This document shows positions 43,539-52,892 of a stretch of DNA of 64,000 nt, in pieces. This DNA is from a bacterium 1XD42-54 (GTDB lineage Bacteria > Bacillota > Clostridia > Lachnospirales > Lachnospiraceae), in NCBI GenBank assembly GCA_003612585.1, contig RAZH01000010.1:1-64000 (forward strand). Direction: 5' to 3'. The notes under the pieces were generated by a model. It was given only the letters and a program-made list of their open reading frames with translations, was not told where the DNA came from and made no database searches. Position numbers and translations under genes: made by a program. The first letter of the stretch is position 1. Each line of letters begins with the position of its first letter.

Positions 43539-45797
43539 TTATTGGCCCAGCTTCCAGATTTCGTTATTATACTGCTCGATAGTGCGGTCAGAAGAGAAGT
43601 ATCCGGCTTTGCTGATGTTGATCAGCATTTTTTTTGCCCAGGCCATACGGTCCTCATAGTCACGCAGCGCCTCTTCTTTTTTCGCTTTGTAGGCCTGGAA
43701 GTCAGGCAGTGTCATGAACCAATCCTTGTTGATCAACTCATTTTTCAGGCGCTCTAGATGCTCCCTGCTGCCGATTTTCAGCAGTGTATCGCTGGTGATG
43801 AAATCAATGGCGCGGCGGATTGCCGGATCTTTTTCATAGTAGTTTCTTGCGCAGTAATCGCTGTTTGCGTAGTGTGCGATGACCGCGTCGCTGGATTCTC
43901 CGAATACATAGATGTTTTCGTCACCGACGAGCTCGTGAATTTCTACGTTTGCTCCGTCTTCTGTTCCGAGAGTGACAGCGCCGTTTAACATGAACTTCAT
44001 GTTGCTCGTACCGCTGGCTTCTTTGGAGGCCAGTGAAATCTGCTCGGAAATATCACAGGCCGGAATCAGGTGTTCTGCGTTTGTCACATTATAATTTTCT
44101 ACCATAACCACCTTCAGATAGGGACTTACTTCGGGGTCATGATTGATAACGTCCTGCAGGCATAGAATCAGATGAATGATGTCCTGGGCGATGACGTAAG
44201 CCGGAGCCGCTTTTGCACCGAAAATTGCAGTGACCGGAGTAGTCGGCTTATTGCCTGCCTTGATCTCAAGGTATTTGTCGATCAGATAAAGTGCGTTCAT
44301 CTGCTGGCGTTTGTACTCATGCAGACGTTTTACCTGGATATCAAAAATCGAGTTTTCATTGATTTCCAGTCCCTGCGTATGCAGGAGATAGTCTTTCAGT
44401 GCCTTTTTGTTGTCCTGCTTAATGGCAAGAAGCTGATTTAATACGGTTTCATTATCTGTAAAAGCGGCGAGTTTCTCAAGTTCGTCAGCATTCTTTTTAA
44501 ATCCGTGTCCAATGAGGGAGCTGATCAGTTCAGTAAGCTTCGGGTTGGAGTGAAGCAGCCAGCGGCGGAAGGTAATGCCGTTTGTCTTGTTGTTGAATTT
44601 TTCCGGATAAATCCGGTAGAAATTTTGCAGCTCATTATCTTTCAGGATATCTGTATGGAGGGCAGCCACGCCGTTCACACTGAAACCATAGTGGATATCA
44701 ATGTGCGCCATGTGGACACGGTCGTCGCGGTCAATGATGGCAACGGATTCATCGTTGTAACGTCGGCGGACTTTGTCGTCGAGTACTTCAATAATTGGCA
44801 TGAGCTGCGGCACTACCTTTTTCAGGAAATGTACCGGCCATTTTTCCAGCGCTTCCGCAAGGATTGTATGGTTGGTGTAAGCGCAGGTGCGGCTGACAAT
44901 ATCAATCGCTTCATCCATGGAAATGCCGCGCTGCAAAAGAAGACGAATCAGCTCCGGAATTACCATAGTCGGATGTGTATCGTTGATCTGGATCACAGCA
45001 TAATCAGGGAGATCATACAGCTTGCAGCCCTTTGCTTCGCATTCGTCAAGAATCAGACGGGCAGCGTTTGAAACCATGAAATACTGCTGATAGATACGCA
45101 GAAGCTGTCCTGCTTCGTCGCCGTCGTCCGGATACAGGAAAAGCGTGAGGTTTCTGGCAACGTCGTGTTTGTCAAACTGAATGCCTTCTGTGACGATGGA
45201 CTCATCAACGCTCTCCACATCAAAAAGATGCAGCTTGTTTGTGCGTCCCTCGTATCCCGTTACTGCAATGTCATACAGGCGGGAGGTGACAGTAAGATTT
45301 CCAAATGTTATCTCATAGGTTTTGTCTGTTTTGGTCAGCCAACTCTGATTTTCGATCCACGGATTCGGTTCTTCGGTCTGGAGATGGTTTTTGAACACCT
45401 GCTGAAACAGGCCGTAATGATAGTTCAGGCCAATGCCGTCGCCGGGAAGGTTTAAGGTGGCAATGGAGTCCAGGAAGCAGGCTGCCAGACGTCCGAGACC
45501 GCCGTTTCCGAGAGACGGTTCCGGTTCTGTCTCCTCAACCTGACTTAAATTCTTTCCGTTTTCCTCCAGGACTTTCTTTACATCGTCGTAAATGCCCAGA
45601 TTGATCAGATTGTTGGAGAGCAGTTTTCCGATCAGAAACTCTGCGGAAATATAATACAGTTTTTTCTTTCCGGCGTTGGATTCTTTTTCTTTTGCCATTT
45701 TCTGTACCATGGCAAGAAGTCCAAAATATAACTCTTCATTGGTACAGTCGCTGATCTCTTTGCCACAGGCTGTTTTCAAAATTTTTGTCAGGTTCAT
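43539..45797 (-). CDS. glgP: Glycogen/maltodextrin phosphorylase
   Basis: A 752-residue cytosolic enzyme of glycosyltransferase family 35 that releases glucose-1-phosphate from alpha-1,4-glucan. Recognisable segments are [52 protein letters not shown], and the pyridoxal-phosphate lysine in [20 protein letters not shown] then DGANVEI. At 752 residues it is slightly shorter than E. coli MalP/GlgP (about 800) and close to other clostridial forms. AAAGGAG lies 7-8 bases before the ATG on the minus strand. No other glycogen genes are in the window. Confidence 0.96.
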   Translation of the reverse strand: MNLTKILKTACGKEISDCTNEELYFGLLAMVQKMAKEKESNAGKKKLYYISAEFLIGKLLSNNLINLGIYDDVKKVLEENGKNLSQVEETEPEPSLGNGGLGRLAACFLDSIATLNLPGDGIGLNYHYGLFQQVFKNHLQTEEPNPWIENQSWLTKTDKTYEITFGNLTVTSRLYDIAVTGYEGRTNKLHLFDVESVDESIVTEGIQFDKHDVARNLTLFLYPDDGDEAGQLLRIYQQYFMVSNAARLILDECEAKGCKLYDLPDYAVIQINDTHPTMVIPELIRLLLQRGISMDEAIDIVSRTCAYTNHTILAEALEKWPVHFLKKVVPQLMPIIEVLDDKVRRRYNDESVAIIDRDDRVHMAHIDIHYGFSVNGVAALHTDILKDNELQNFYRIYPEKFNNKTNGITFRRWLLHSNPKLTELISSLIGHGFKKNADELEKLAAFTDNETVLNQLLAIKQDNKKALKDYLLHTQGLEINENSIFDIQVKRLHEYKRQQMNALYLIDKYLEIKAGNKPTTPVTAIFGAKAAPAYVIAQDIIHLILCLQDVINHDPEVSPYLKVVMVENYNVTNAEHLIPACDISEQISLASKEASGTSNMKFMLNGAVTLGTEDGANVEIHELVGDENIYVFGESSDAVIAHYANSDYCARNYYEKDPAIRRAIDFITSDTLLKIGSREHLERLKNELINKDWFMTLPDFQAYKAKKEEALRDYEDRMAWAKKMLINISKAGYFSSDRTIEQYNNEIWKLGQ

Positions 45798-45891
45798 AAT
45801 GGTGCTCCTTTCGTAAATGTCCGCATGACCGGTTCTATAAAAATTTTATTCTGTTACTTTATATATATTTTTTCAATTTTTATAGTTAGAA

Positions 45892-45930
45892 GTATACTTA
45901 GTTTTTACTGGTTTGACTTGCAGTATACTC
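45892..45930. promoter_or_regulatory. Pair of AGTATACT palindromes in the glgP/AraC gap
   Basis: The perfect 8-bp palindrome AGTATACT occurs at 45892-45899 and 45923-45930, exactly 31 bases apart (three helical turns). They lie 95-133 bases before the glgP start and about 260 before the AraC-type gene, in the divergent gap 45798-46189. A - or + frame in this gap (for example ATG 45954 to 46247) lacks a ribosome site and is not accepted as a gene. Confidence 0.45.
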
Positions 45931-46189
45931 CGAAGAACTTGTACAATTCTATCATGAAAGAAGAAGCGTTTCTGAATGTTGTTAAGCTGTTTTCTGAATT
46001 GCTTTCTGACACGTTTTATTTTTCTGTGACAGAACGAGTATATTATTTTAGGGAGCAAAGTAATTCACAGGAAACACGGCTGGTTGAATTTATAAATGAT
46101 TTTTGTTACACTGAGAACAGAAACGTGATGAAACGTATGATGGATAAAATTGGAGAAAAGTCCGGAAAACGCGACTTGGAGGGCATGGA

Positions 46190-47101
46190 ATGGACCGCGG
46201 AAAAGCGTACGAAAATTATCATGAGAAAAAAGAACATACCACGGTAGAGTTTCCGTATAATACCTATCTTTGCACCATACCGCTGGATTTTCTGGAGGTT
46301 CCGTTTCACTGGCATGAGGAGGCGGAGTTGATTGTAATCAAAAAAGGCAAAGGTGTCGTGCTGGTCGATTTGTGTCCTTATGAGGTGGCGGCGGGAGATA
46401 TTGTGTTTGTGTTGCCGGGGCAGTTGCATGCAATTCGCCAGAGAGGCGGATGTGTGATGGAATACGAAAATATTCTGTTCAGATCTGAGCTGCTTGAAGG
46501 ATCAGGGGTTGATCTGTGCAGCAGTCATTTTTTACAGCCGTTATTTTCAGGTCTGGTAAACTTTTCACCCTATATCGGAGAGCACTGCACTTATTATGAA
46601 ACGGTATCCGGCTGCATCGCGCAGATTGATTCTGTTTGCAGCAGGCGACCGTTCGGGTATCAGATAGCAGTGAAGGGGTTCTTATTTCAGCTGTTGTTTG
46701 CGCTGCTCACGAACCATACGATGATCCAGGAGACGGGCAGCCAGACTGGACACAGGAAAGCGCTGGAGAAGGTGAAGCTGGTGCTTGCATACGTTCAGAG
46801 ACATTACGGGCGGGCGATATCAATTGAGGAAATTTCTGGAGTATGCCATTACAGCAAATCACATTTTATGAAATTCTTTAAAGAGGCGATGGGCGTGGGC
46901 TTTATCCAGTATCTGAATGATTACCGGCTTGGAATTGCAAGCCAGCGATTGCTCTCCGGACAGGAAGGGATTTTGGAAGTGGCCGGAAGCTGCGGGTTTG
47001 AGAATCTTTCTTATTTCAACAGATTGTTTAAAAGGAAATACGGGATGAGTCCCGGTCAGTTCCGCAATCAATATGTAAGCAGAAAGGATAATCGTTTATG
47101 A
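46190..47101 (+). CDS. AraC family regulator with cupin sensor domain
   Basis: A 303-residue one-component regulator. The N-terminal cupin has PFHWHEEAELIVIKKGKGVV and YEVAAGDIVFVLPGQLHAI, suited to binding a small sugar-like ligand. The C-terminal AraC domain has two HTHs (ISIEEISGVCHYSKSHFMKF and ILEVAGSCGFENLSYFNRLF). GGAGGG lies about 7-8 bases before ATG 46190. It ends overlapping (ATGA) with the GHKL kinase gene, an unusual pairing of a one-component regulator with a two-component system in one transcript. Confidence 0.9.
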   Translation: MDRGKAYENYHEKKEHTTVEFPYNTYLCTIPLDFLEVPFHWHEEAELIVIKKGKGVVLVDLCPYEVAAGDIVFVLPGQLHAIRQRGGCVMEYENILFRSELLEGSGVDLCSSHFLQPLFSGLVNFSPYIGEHCTYYETVSGCIAQIDSVCSRRPFGYQIAVKGFLFQLLFALLTNHTMIQETGSQTGHRKALEKVKLVLAYVQRHYGRAISIEEISGVCHYSKSHFMKFFKEAMGVGFIQYLNDYRLGIASQRLLSGQEGILEVAGSCGFENLSYFNRLFKRKYGMSPGQFRNQYVSRKDNRL

Positions 47102-48507
47102 GCTTACAGGGAGTGCTGGCGTGGAATGTTCTGAGCCAGCTGATCAGTTTTTTTGTATCGTTGTGTCTGCTTGTCTTTTTTACCGGCAGGATTCGGAACT
47201 TCCGCCGTATGGTACCAGCAGGAGTGATATATATTGCGGTGACGGCTCTGACAGGGGCATACTGTTTTAAAGAGGGGCTTTTTGCCTCAGAACTTCCGGT
47301 GTTTCAAACCTTGTTCTTATATTTTGACGCGTTTTTACTGTCATGTGCGGTTTGGTTACTTCAGGAAGAACGGTGGTCCTTCAGTTTTTATTATGGATTT
47401 CTGATTAGTTTTCTGGGAATCGCAATTCCGGGAATGATGGTGCCGATTTTGTTCCGCAATTATGATTTGTCAGTGCCCTTGGATTTTATCGTGTATACCG
47501 TTGAGAATTATGTTTTTGCGCCGATCTGGACGATCCTGGTCGGTTATCTGTTAAAATCACTTGGCTTTTCGCATTCTCTGAATTATCTGATTCGGGAAAA
47601 GGGAGTAAACCGGTTCTGGAGAATCTTCCTCTTTGTGCTTCCATGTCTGAATCAGCTGGCTTTGTATCTGGCGAATAAACTTTCCATGTTTCACAATTCC
47701 AATCCGGTCGTTGAGCTGGCTATGCTGCTTCTGACCTATGGAATGTTCAGTTATGTGCTGCGAAGTGAAATTCTGGAAAAGCAGATTCAGGAACAGAAAG
47801 CGAGTCTGTACCAGCAGAGGTTGTATGTGCAGAACCTGGAAAAGGTGCAGGCGGAGATGCGTATCTTCCGGCATGATTATAAAAATATGATGGCGGGCAT
47901 GTACCTTCAGGCAAAGGAAGGTGATTTGCAGGCTGTGACCGATTTTATCTCGAGGATGACGGCAGATTTTGATGCACAGGTAGGCGAGCAGATTCGTCAG
48001 ACCTCAAGTCTTGCGGCAATTGAGCTGCCGGAACTGAAAAGTCTGCTTCTGATGAAAATCATGGAGGCCCAGAAACGTGGGATTTCCTGCAGGCTTGAAG
48101 TATCGGGGCAGGTTGGTGCGAACGTGATAGGGATGAATCAGTCTGATTTATGCCGGGCGCTGGGTATCCTGTTTGACAATGCAATGGAGGAATTGCAAGA
48201 TCTTTTAACGTCAAAAGAAGAGAATAAGGCATCTGATTTGAAATTTGACATTTTGATTGTCAGCCAGAAGACGATGCTTTCCTTTGTGGTAAAAAACAGC
48301 TGCCATCAAACGGTAGATACTGCTCGCATGTGGCAGGAGGGCTATTCCACCAAAGGCGCAGATCGCGGGCTGGGGCTGGTCAGCTACCGCAGGATTATAG
48401 AGCAATATGAAAATGTTGCAGCAATTACTGCTGTGAAGGATGGCGAATTTGTGCAGGAACTGAGAATTGCCCCAACACGTAAAGACAGGCATGGCAGAAA
48501 ACGTTAA
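47098..48507 (+). CDS. AgrC/VirS-type GHKL sensor kinase
   Basis: A 469-residue kinase. The N-terminal 220 residues hold six or seven membrane helices, as in peptide-pheromone receptors. A coiled-coil linker (QKASLYQQRLYVQNLEKVQA) precedes the phospho-acceptor His in FRHDYKNMMAG. The GHKL ATPase has DLCRALGILFDNAMEE and STKGADRGLGLVSYRRII. It should sense a small external molecule or peptide and phosphorylate the LytTR regulator downstream. No pheromone-precursor gene is evident nearby. Confidence 0.92.
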   Translation: MSLQGVLAWNVLSQLISFFVSLCLLVFFTGRIRNFRRMVPAGVIYIAVTALTGAYCFKEGLFASELPVFQTLFLYFDAFLLSCAVWLLQEERWSFSFYYGFLISFLGIAIPGMMVPILFRNYDLSVPLDFIVYTVENYVFAPIWTILVGYLLKSLGFSHSLNYLIREKGVNRFWRIFLFVLPCLNQLALYLANKLSMFHNSNPVVELAMLLLTYGMFSYVLRSEILEKQIQEQKASLYQQRLYVQNLEKVQAEMRIFRHDYKNMMAGMYLQAKEGDLQAVTDFISRMTADFDAQVGEQIRQTSSLAAIELPELKSLLLMKIMEAQKRGISCRLEVSGQVGANVIGMNQSDLCRALGILFDNAMEELQDLLTSKEENKASDLKFDILIVSQKTMLSFVVKNSCHQTVDTARMWQEGYSTKGADRGLGLVSYRRIIEQYENVAAITAVKDGEFVQELRIAPTRKDRHGRKR

Positions 48508-48562
48508 AAATCTGGTGTCTGTTTGCAGCAGGGGGAAAAACAGGGAAAGAGAGGAAAGGGGT

Positions 48563-49294
48563 ATGTTGCCCGTATATTTGTGTGAGGATGATGAAAACAT
48601 TCGTGCCATGGAGGTACAGGCGCTGGAAAAACAGATTCTGATACAGGGCTTTGATATGGAACTTGCCTGTGTTACGGCTCGTCCGGAGGCGCTTTTGGAG
48701 GTAGTGAAACGGAATCGGAAAAGAGGAGTTTATTTTCTGGATGTAGAGCTGAAGGGGGAATCCATGGATGGCTTTGCACTGGGGGCGGAGATCCGGAAGC
48801 TGGACCCGAGAGGTTTTTTGATCTATGTGACTGCGTTTCGTGATCTGGCGTTTGAGACGTTCCGGCATCATCTGGAGGCTCTGGACTATATTGTGAAGGA
48901 AAATCAGGAAGAAATGCTGGATGGGATAGGAAGATGCCTCCTGATTGTCCAGGAACGTCTGCTGAAGGAGAAGGCGGAAAATCAGCCGTATTTTACGGTG
49001 CGGATTTTGGATACGGTTCGGCATATTCCGATTTCAGATATTTGTTTTTTTGAGACTGGGGGACGTACGCACAGGATTATCCTCCATGCCGTAAACGAGC
49101 GGATGGATTTCATCGGAAGCCTTCAGGAGATTGAAAAGCAGCTGGGGAACCGGTTTGTCCGGGCACACCGTGCGTATCTCATTAATCCAGAACATATTCA
49201 GGAACTTGATTTAAAGCACAATGAGGTACGAATGAAAAACGGGGAGGTCTGTTTCGTATCGCGCAGCATGAAAGGAAAGCTTCTGGCTCTGTAA
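48563..49294 (+). CDS. LytTR-family response regulator
   Basis: A 243-residue regulator. The receiver begins LPVYLCEDDENIR, has the phospho-acceptor in VYFLDVELKGESMDGF, and the Lys in LDYIVKENQEEM. The C-terminal LytTR DNA-binding domain shows ICFFETGGRTHRIIL, RFVRAHRAYLINPEHIQELD and VCFVSRSMKGKL. AGAGGAAAGGGG before ATG 48563 fixes the start over the longer frame. The ABC genes follow after 97 bases, where two direct repeats 21 bases apart form a likely LytTR target. Confidence 0.94.
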   Translation: MLPVYLCEDDENIRAMEVQALEKQILIQGFDMELACVTARPEALLEVVKRNRKRGVYFLDVELKGESMDGFALGAEIRKLDPRGFLIYVTAFRDLAFETFRHHLEALDYIVKENQEEMLDGIGRCLLIVQERLLKEKAENQPYFTVRILDTVRHIPISDICFFETGGRTHRIILHAVNERMDFIGSLQEIEKQLGNRFVRAHRAYLINPEHIQELDLKHNEVRMKNGEVCFVSRSMKGKLLAL

Positions 49295-49299
49295 TTTCG

Positions 49300-49334
49300 C
49301 TGTCCGGGCAGTAAAAGAAACTGTTCGGGCAGTA
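49300..49334 (+). promoter_or_regulatory. Candidate LytTR operator before the ABC genes
   Basis: CTGTCCGGGCAGTA (49300-49313) and CTGTTCGGGCAGTA (49321-49334) are direct repeats differing at one base and spaced 21 bases start to start. LytTR proteins (AgrA, ComE) bind pairs of about 9-bp direct repeats on one helix face with that period. The pair lies about 60-90 bases before the ATPase start. Confidence 0.65.
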
Positions 49335-49390
49335 TTTTTCTGTATAGAAATAAAATATGGTATGCTCCTGGTGTTTGAAAGGAGGCAATT

Positions 49391-50305
49391 ATGAGCCAGA
49401 AAATTGTATTAGAACTGAACGCAGTTTCGAAGCGGTATAAGACGGAGCTTGCCCTGAAAGATATTTCTCTTACGCTTTCCGAAGGGGAAATTTTGGGGTT
49501 TTTGGGACCGAGCGGCGCTGGAAAGACGACTGCAATCAAAATTATTACGGGGCAGCTTCGGCAGACTTCCGGAGAAGCCAGAATTCTCGGGACAGCATCA
49601 GAGAATCTGGATGCGTCCATTTATGAAAAGATCGGTGTGGTGTCCGATAACAGCGGAGTTTATGAGAAGATGACGGTGCAGAGAAACCTGGAGATTTTTG
49701 CAGGCATTCTGGAAGTTCCAAAGAGCAGGGTTACGGAGGTGTTGCAGCAGACAGGGCTTTATGAACACCGGAAGAAACCGGCCGGAAAGCTTTCCAGAGG
49801 CCAGGGACAGCGTCTTGTGCTTGCGCGTGCAGTGCTGCACAGACCGCGGATTTTGTTCCTTGACGAGCCGACGAGCGGCCTTGATCCGGCTACGGCAGTG
49901 CAGATTCATGAAATGCTTCTTGCGCTGAAAAAAGAGGGAATGGCCATTTTTCTGACCACACATAACATGGAGGAAGCCGCATGTTTGTGCGACCGGGTAG
50001 CGCTTTTGTGCCGGGGACAGATTGCAGAGCTTGATTCTCCGGAGGCACTTTGTATCAAATACAATACAAAAAAACAATACCGGGTACGACTCGAGAATAA
50101 CACGGAGGTTACGCTGACAGAGAGCCCCGAGGATATTGGAAAACTGACAGAGTATCTGAAAGAAAACAAAGTGGTGACATTACATTCCTGCGAACCGACA
50201 CTGGAGCAGGTATTTTTACAGGCAACCGGTTACCGCCTGAATGTAGATCAGGGAAATAACCAGAAACATTCAGGGGAAACCCGCAGGAAAGGAGTGGTAC
50301 GATGA
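49391..50305 (+). CDS. ABC transporter ATPase (ABC-2 exporter type)
   Basis: A 304-residue ATPase with Walker A GPSGAGKTT, signature LSRGQGQR, Walker B ILFLDEPTSGLD and His-loop TTHNMEEA. The C-terminal 80 residues (CIKYNTKKQYRVRLENN, then EPTLEQVFLQATG) are the usual regulatory tail of drug/lantibiotic exporters. Signature LSRGQ replaces LSGGQ. GAAAGGAGG lies 6-7 bases before ATG 49391. Its stop overlaps the permease start by four bases. It is likely under the LytTR regulator just upstream. Confidence 0.93.
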   Translation: MSQKIVLELNAVSKRYKTELALKDISLTLSEGEILGFLGPSGAGKTTAIKIITGQLRQTSGEARILGTASENLDASIYEKIGVVSDNSGVYEKMTVQRNLEIFAGILEVPKSRVTEVLQQTGLYEHRKKPAGKLSRGQGQRLVLARAVLHRPRILFLDEPTSGLDPATAVQIHEMLLALKKEGMAIFLTTHNMEEAACLCDRVALLCRGQIAELDSPEALCIKYNTKKQYRVRLENNTEVTLTESPEDIGKLTEYLKENKVVTLHSCEPTLEQVFLQATGYRLNVDQGNNQKHSGETRRKGVVR

Positions 50306-51042
50306 AGGCGATAAAAAAGACGTGGGCAGTTGCTGCGATCAAATATGAGGCGCTTGTGCACAATATGGCGGTATTGACCGGACCGTTCATGACGATCGGC
50401 CTGGTGCTTTTGATGCGTTTTATTTACCAGGACAAATCGGACGGAACCATTCACCCGGAGGCGCTTGCCAGTCTTCTGGTACTTGGCATTTCATTGAATA
50501 TGTGTATGAATGGCGTTGCAATGGTGTCCTCACTCATAGCAGAAGAGAAAGAGAAACATACGCTTCGCGTCCTGATGACGGCATCTGTAACCGGCGGAGA
50601 ATATTTTGCAGGGACGATCCTGGTACCGCTTTTGCTGACTGTGGGGGTGAATCTGCTGATTTTGCCAATCACAGGATGCACGGTAAGCGGCGCCGGGCTT
50701 GCGATTTATTTTGTAATTACTGTGATAGGGGCTGCAACAAGCTGCGTGATTGGCATGATTATCGGTATATATTCGAAAAACCAGATGAGTGCGAGTATGC
50801 TGTGTATGCCGGTTCTGTTTGTATTTACATTGATTCCGCTGTTTTCAGGCCTGATCGAAGGACTGGAAAAAATTACCGGATATTTGTTTACCGGGGTTTT
50901 GAGCGAGGCAGCAGGTGAAATCGCACAGGGGCGTGTGTACCACCTCGATGCATTTCAGACTGCTGTGCTGATCGGCGAGCTTGTGATTGCGGTCCTTGTA
51001 TTCCTGCTTGCATACCGGAAAAACGGGTATGAAAAAGACTGA
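50302..51042 (+). CDS. ABC-2 type transporter permease
   Basis: A 246-residue membrane protein with six helices (VLTGPFMTIGLVLLMRFIY; LASLLVLGISLNMCMNGVAM; ILVPLLLTVGVNLLILPI; AIYFVITVIGAATSCVIGM; MLCMPVLFVFTLIPLFSGL; VLIGELVIAVLVFLLAY) and the EKEKHTLRVLMTASVTGGEY loop typical of ABC-2 exporters. It is intact, in contrast to the permease at 6134. The substrate is unknown; the AgrC-type kinase and LytTR regulator suggest peptide or signal export, or self-protection. Confidence 0.9.
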   Translation: MKAIKKTWAVAAIKYEALVHNMAVLTGPFMTIGLVLLMRFIYQDKSDGTIHPEALASLLVLGISLNMCMNGVAMVSSLIAEEKEKHTLRVLMTASVTGGEYFAGTILVPLLLTVGVNLLILPITGCTVSGAGLAIYFVITVIGAATSCVIGMIIGIYSKNQMSASMLCMPVLFVFTLIPLFSGLIEGLEKITGYLFTGVLSEAAGEIAQGRVYHLDAFQTAVLIGELVIAVLVFLLAYRKNGYEKD

Positions 51043-51074
51043 GTTTGTTGTGCACCAGAGCAGGAACGCAGGTA

Positions 51075-52631
51075 CTAGGATGACTTCTGTAAAAGTTTTG
51101 CGGCAATACTGGGATACTGTTGCATGTCCGTATGAGGGATAAATTTTGCAGCCTGCATTTTCAGAAGGAAATCCGGCATGGAACCAAACTGAATATAGTA
51201 AATCGTCTGTTGGAAGTAGCGGATATCTTCTATACGGCTTTTGTGTAACAGCAGCTCTCTTGCTCCGGCGAGGGAGCTGTTTTGCAGGCAGTGGAAGGTT
51301 TCGCGGGGCAGATCCGGGAAAATGCCGACCGTGATGGCGGATTCGAGATCTGCATAGGTACCGAATGCACCGGAGGTATAAAAGGCAGTCAAATCTTTTG
51401 GTGTAAAACCGGCATTTTCCAGCAGACAGTCAATCATGGTATAGGCGGCGGCTTTCGTGTCAAGGTACTGTCTGATATCGGTCTGGGAAAAATAAAGCAT
51501 CTGTCCGTTGGCAGATTCTTCCTGGAGTGTGTAGACTGCGGCATATTCTTCTGTTTCCGGCAACCAGACAATGCGGTCAGAGGCCGAAGGATTTAGAATT
51601 CCGGAGACATCAATCCAGCCATTTAAACGCATCTGTGCGATCAGGTCAATGATGCCGGAGCCGCAGATTCCGACTGGCTTTGTGTTTCCGATTGTCGTAC
51701 AGCAGATGGAAGCTCCGTCAATTTTTACGGTATCAATGGCGCCTGGAAGGGCACGCATGCCATACTTGCTGATACCGCCTTCGAGAGCAGGTCCTGCGGC
51801 GCCGGCGCCGGCGAGCAAAAAACTGCTGTTGCCAAGCACGAGTTCTCCGTTTGTCCCAATATCAAAAAAGATAGAAAGACCGTCTTTTTTATAGAAATCT
51901 GTGATCAAAAGCCCACTTGTGATATCTCCTCCCAGATAATTGGCAATTGCCGGAACAAAATAAACAATGCCGGGGAAGGGCAGGCCGATTTCGGTACCGG
52001 TAAAGAAACCGGGATCGCACGCAACCGGCGCATAGGGAGAAGAAAAAACAGTCCAGGGATTGAGCCCCAGAAGGAAATGCACCATTGTCGTGTTTCCGGA
52101 AACAATCATCATCGGGCAGGAGGCTGCCGGGATACCTGAGGATTTTTCAATCTGTTCCAATAAGGCTGAAAAGGTATTACAGGTTGCCCTGGTAATTTCT
52201 TGAAGGCGTGCCGGGTCGTCCTTTCCATAGATGATGCGCGTCAGGATGTCGTCCCCGAATGCAATCTGCCCGTTCATAAGCTTCGATTCTGCAAGAACCT
52301 GGCTGGTATTTAGGTCAATCAGCTGCATCACTACCGTAGTAGAGCCAAGATCGACGGCAAGGCCGTAATGGGCCTGTGTTGTGTCGCCGCTTTCTATATT
52401 GGTAATAAGGTACTCGTGTTCCTGCCAGATTGCAGTGACTGTGATGTCCCAGGAACTGTTGCGGGCAAGCGGATAGAGCATCCGCAGTACGTGCAGCGTC
52501 ATGCGCGCAGGATAATAGCCTGCTTGTTCCAGTCCGGCAAGAATGCGTTCACGGTCGCCTTCCGGGCGTTCCTCTGTCGGTGCGGTGAGCTTCAGGTGTA
52601 TTTTTTGACTGAATGTGTCTGTGGATTTCAA
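51075..52631 (-). CDS. ASKHA-type reductive activator (RACo/DUF4445-like) without ferredoxin domain
   Basis: A 518-residue protein. The ATPase core shows GLAVDLGSTTVVMQLIDL (phosphate 1), SGNTTMVHFLLG, FFDIGTNGELVLG, LLAGAGAAGPALEGGI and ICGSGIIDLIAQM. These mark the RACo family, which reduces corrinoid cofactors of methyltransferases using ATP. Family members usually carry an N-terminal 2Fe-2S domain; here the N-terminal 100 residues lack the Cys cluster. AGGAG 9 bases upstream favours TTG 52631 over the long upstream frame, which lies in the LexA-box region. No corrinoid protein or methyltransferase gene is in the window. Confidence 0.85.
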   Translation of the reverse strand: MKSTDTFSQKIHLKLTAPTEERPEGDRERILAGLEQAGYYPARMTLHVLRMLYPLARNSSWDITVTAIWQEHEYLITNIESGDTTQAHYGLAVDLGSTTVVMQLIDLNTSQVLAESKLMNGQIAFGDDILTRIIYGKDDPARLQEITRATCNTFSALLEQIEKSSGIPAASCPMMIVSGNTTMVHFLLGLNPWTVFSSPYAPVACDPGFFTGTEIGLPFPGIVYFVPAIANYLGGDITSGLLITDFYKKDGLSIFFDIGTNGELVLGNSSFLLAGAGAAGPALEGGISKYGMRALPGAIDTVKIDGASICCTTIGNTKPVGICGSGIIDLIAQMRLNGWIDVSGILNPSASDRIVWLPETEEYAAVYTLQEESANGQMLYFSQTDIRQYLDTKAAAYTMIDCLLENAGFTPKDLTAFYTSGAFGTYADLESAITVGIFPDLPRETFHCLQNSSLAGARELLLHKSRIEDIRYFQQTIYYIQFGSMPDFLLKMQAAKFIPHTDMQQYPSIAAKLLQKSS

Positions 52632-52774
52632 GGGATATTTCTCCTTTTCGGTTTTTAAATGGATTAGGCAGTTGCTTCTGATCCTGAGAGTAGTTTCGGA
52701 AATTGCCTGTTTTTTATACGGATAAGTATAGCATAAAATTGTTTGGATAGAGCAAAAGAATAATTTTATGATTT

Positions 52775-52860
52775 CGAATAAATGTTCGAAAAAAGGGTTG
52801 CAATGTCGAAACATGTGTAGTAAAATACGAAAAGAACAAATGTTTGCGAACAAGTATTCG
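52775..52860 (+). promoter_or_regulatory. SOS promoter region: three LexA-type boxes
   Basis: Three 14-bp sites each match the Gram-positive LexA consensus CGAACRNRYGTTYG at 13 of 14 positions: CGAATAAATGTTCG (52775-52788), AGAACAAATGTTTG (52833-52846) and CGAACAAGTATTCG (52847-52860). A promoter lies between the first and second: TTGCAA (52798-52803), 17-base spacer, TAAAAT (52821-52826). The last two boxes therefore cover the expected transcription start, as in repressed SOS genes. Box 1 could also act on the divergent RACo-like gene. Confidence 0.8.
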
Positions 52861-52892
52861 AGTTATAAATTTAGGAAACGGGAGTAAGGGGA

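Noticed and set aside
45825-46247. 140-codon plus-strand frame between glgP and the AraC gene
   Set aside because: No ribosome site at its possible ATGs, overlaps the AraC start, and no recognisable domain. A real small gene cannot be fully excluded.
52807-52820. A fourth LexA-type box (CGAAACATGTGTAG)
   Set aside because: Too many mismatches to the 14-bp consensus when aligned without gaps.
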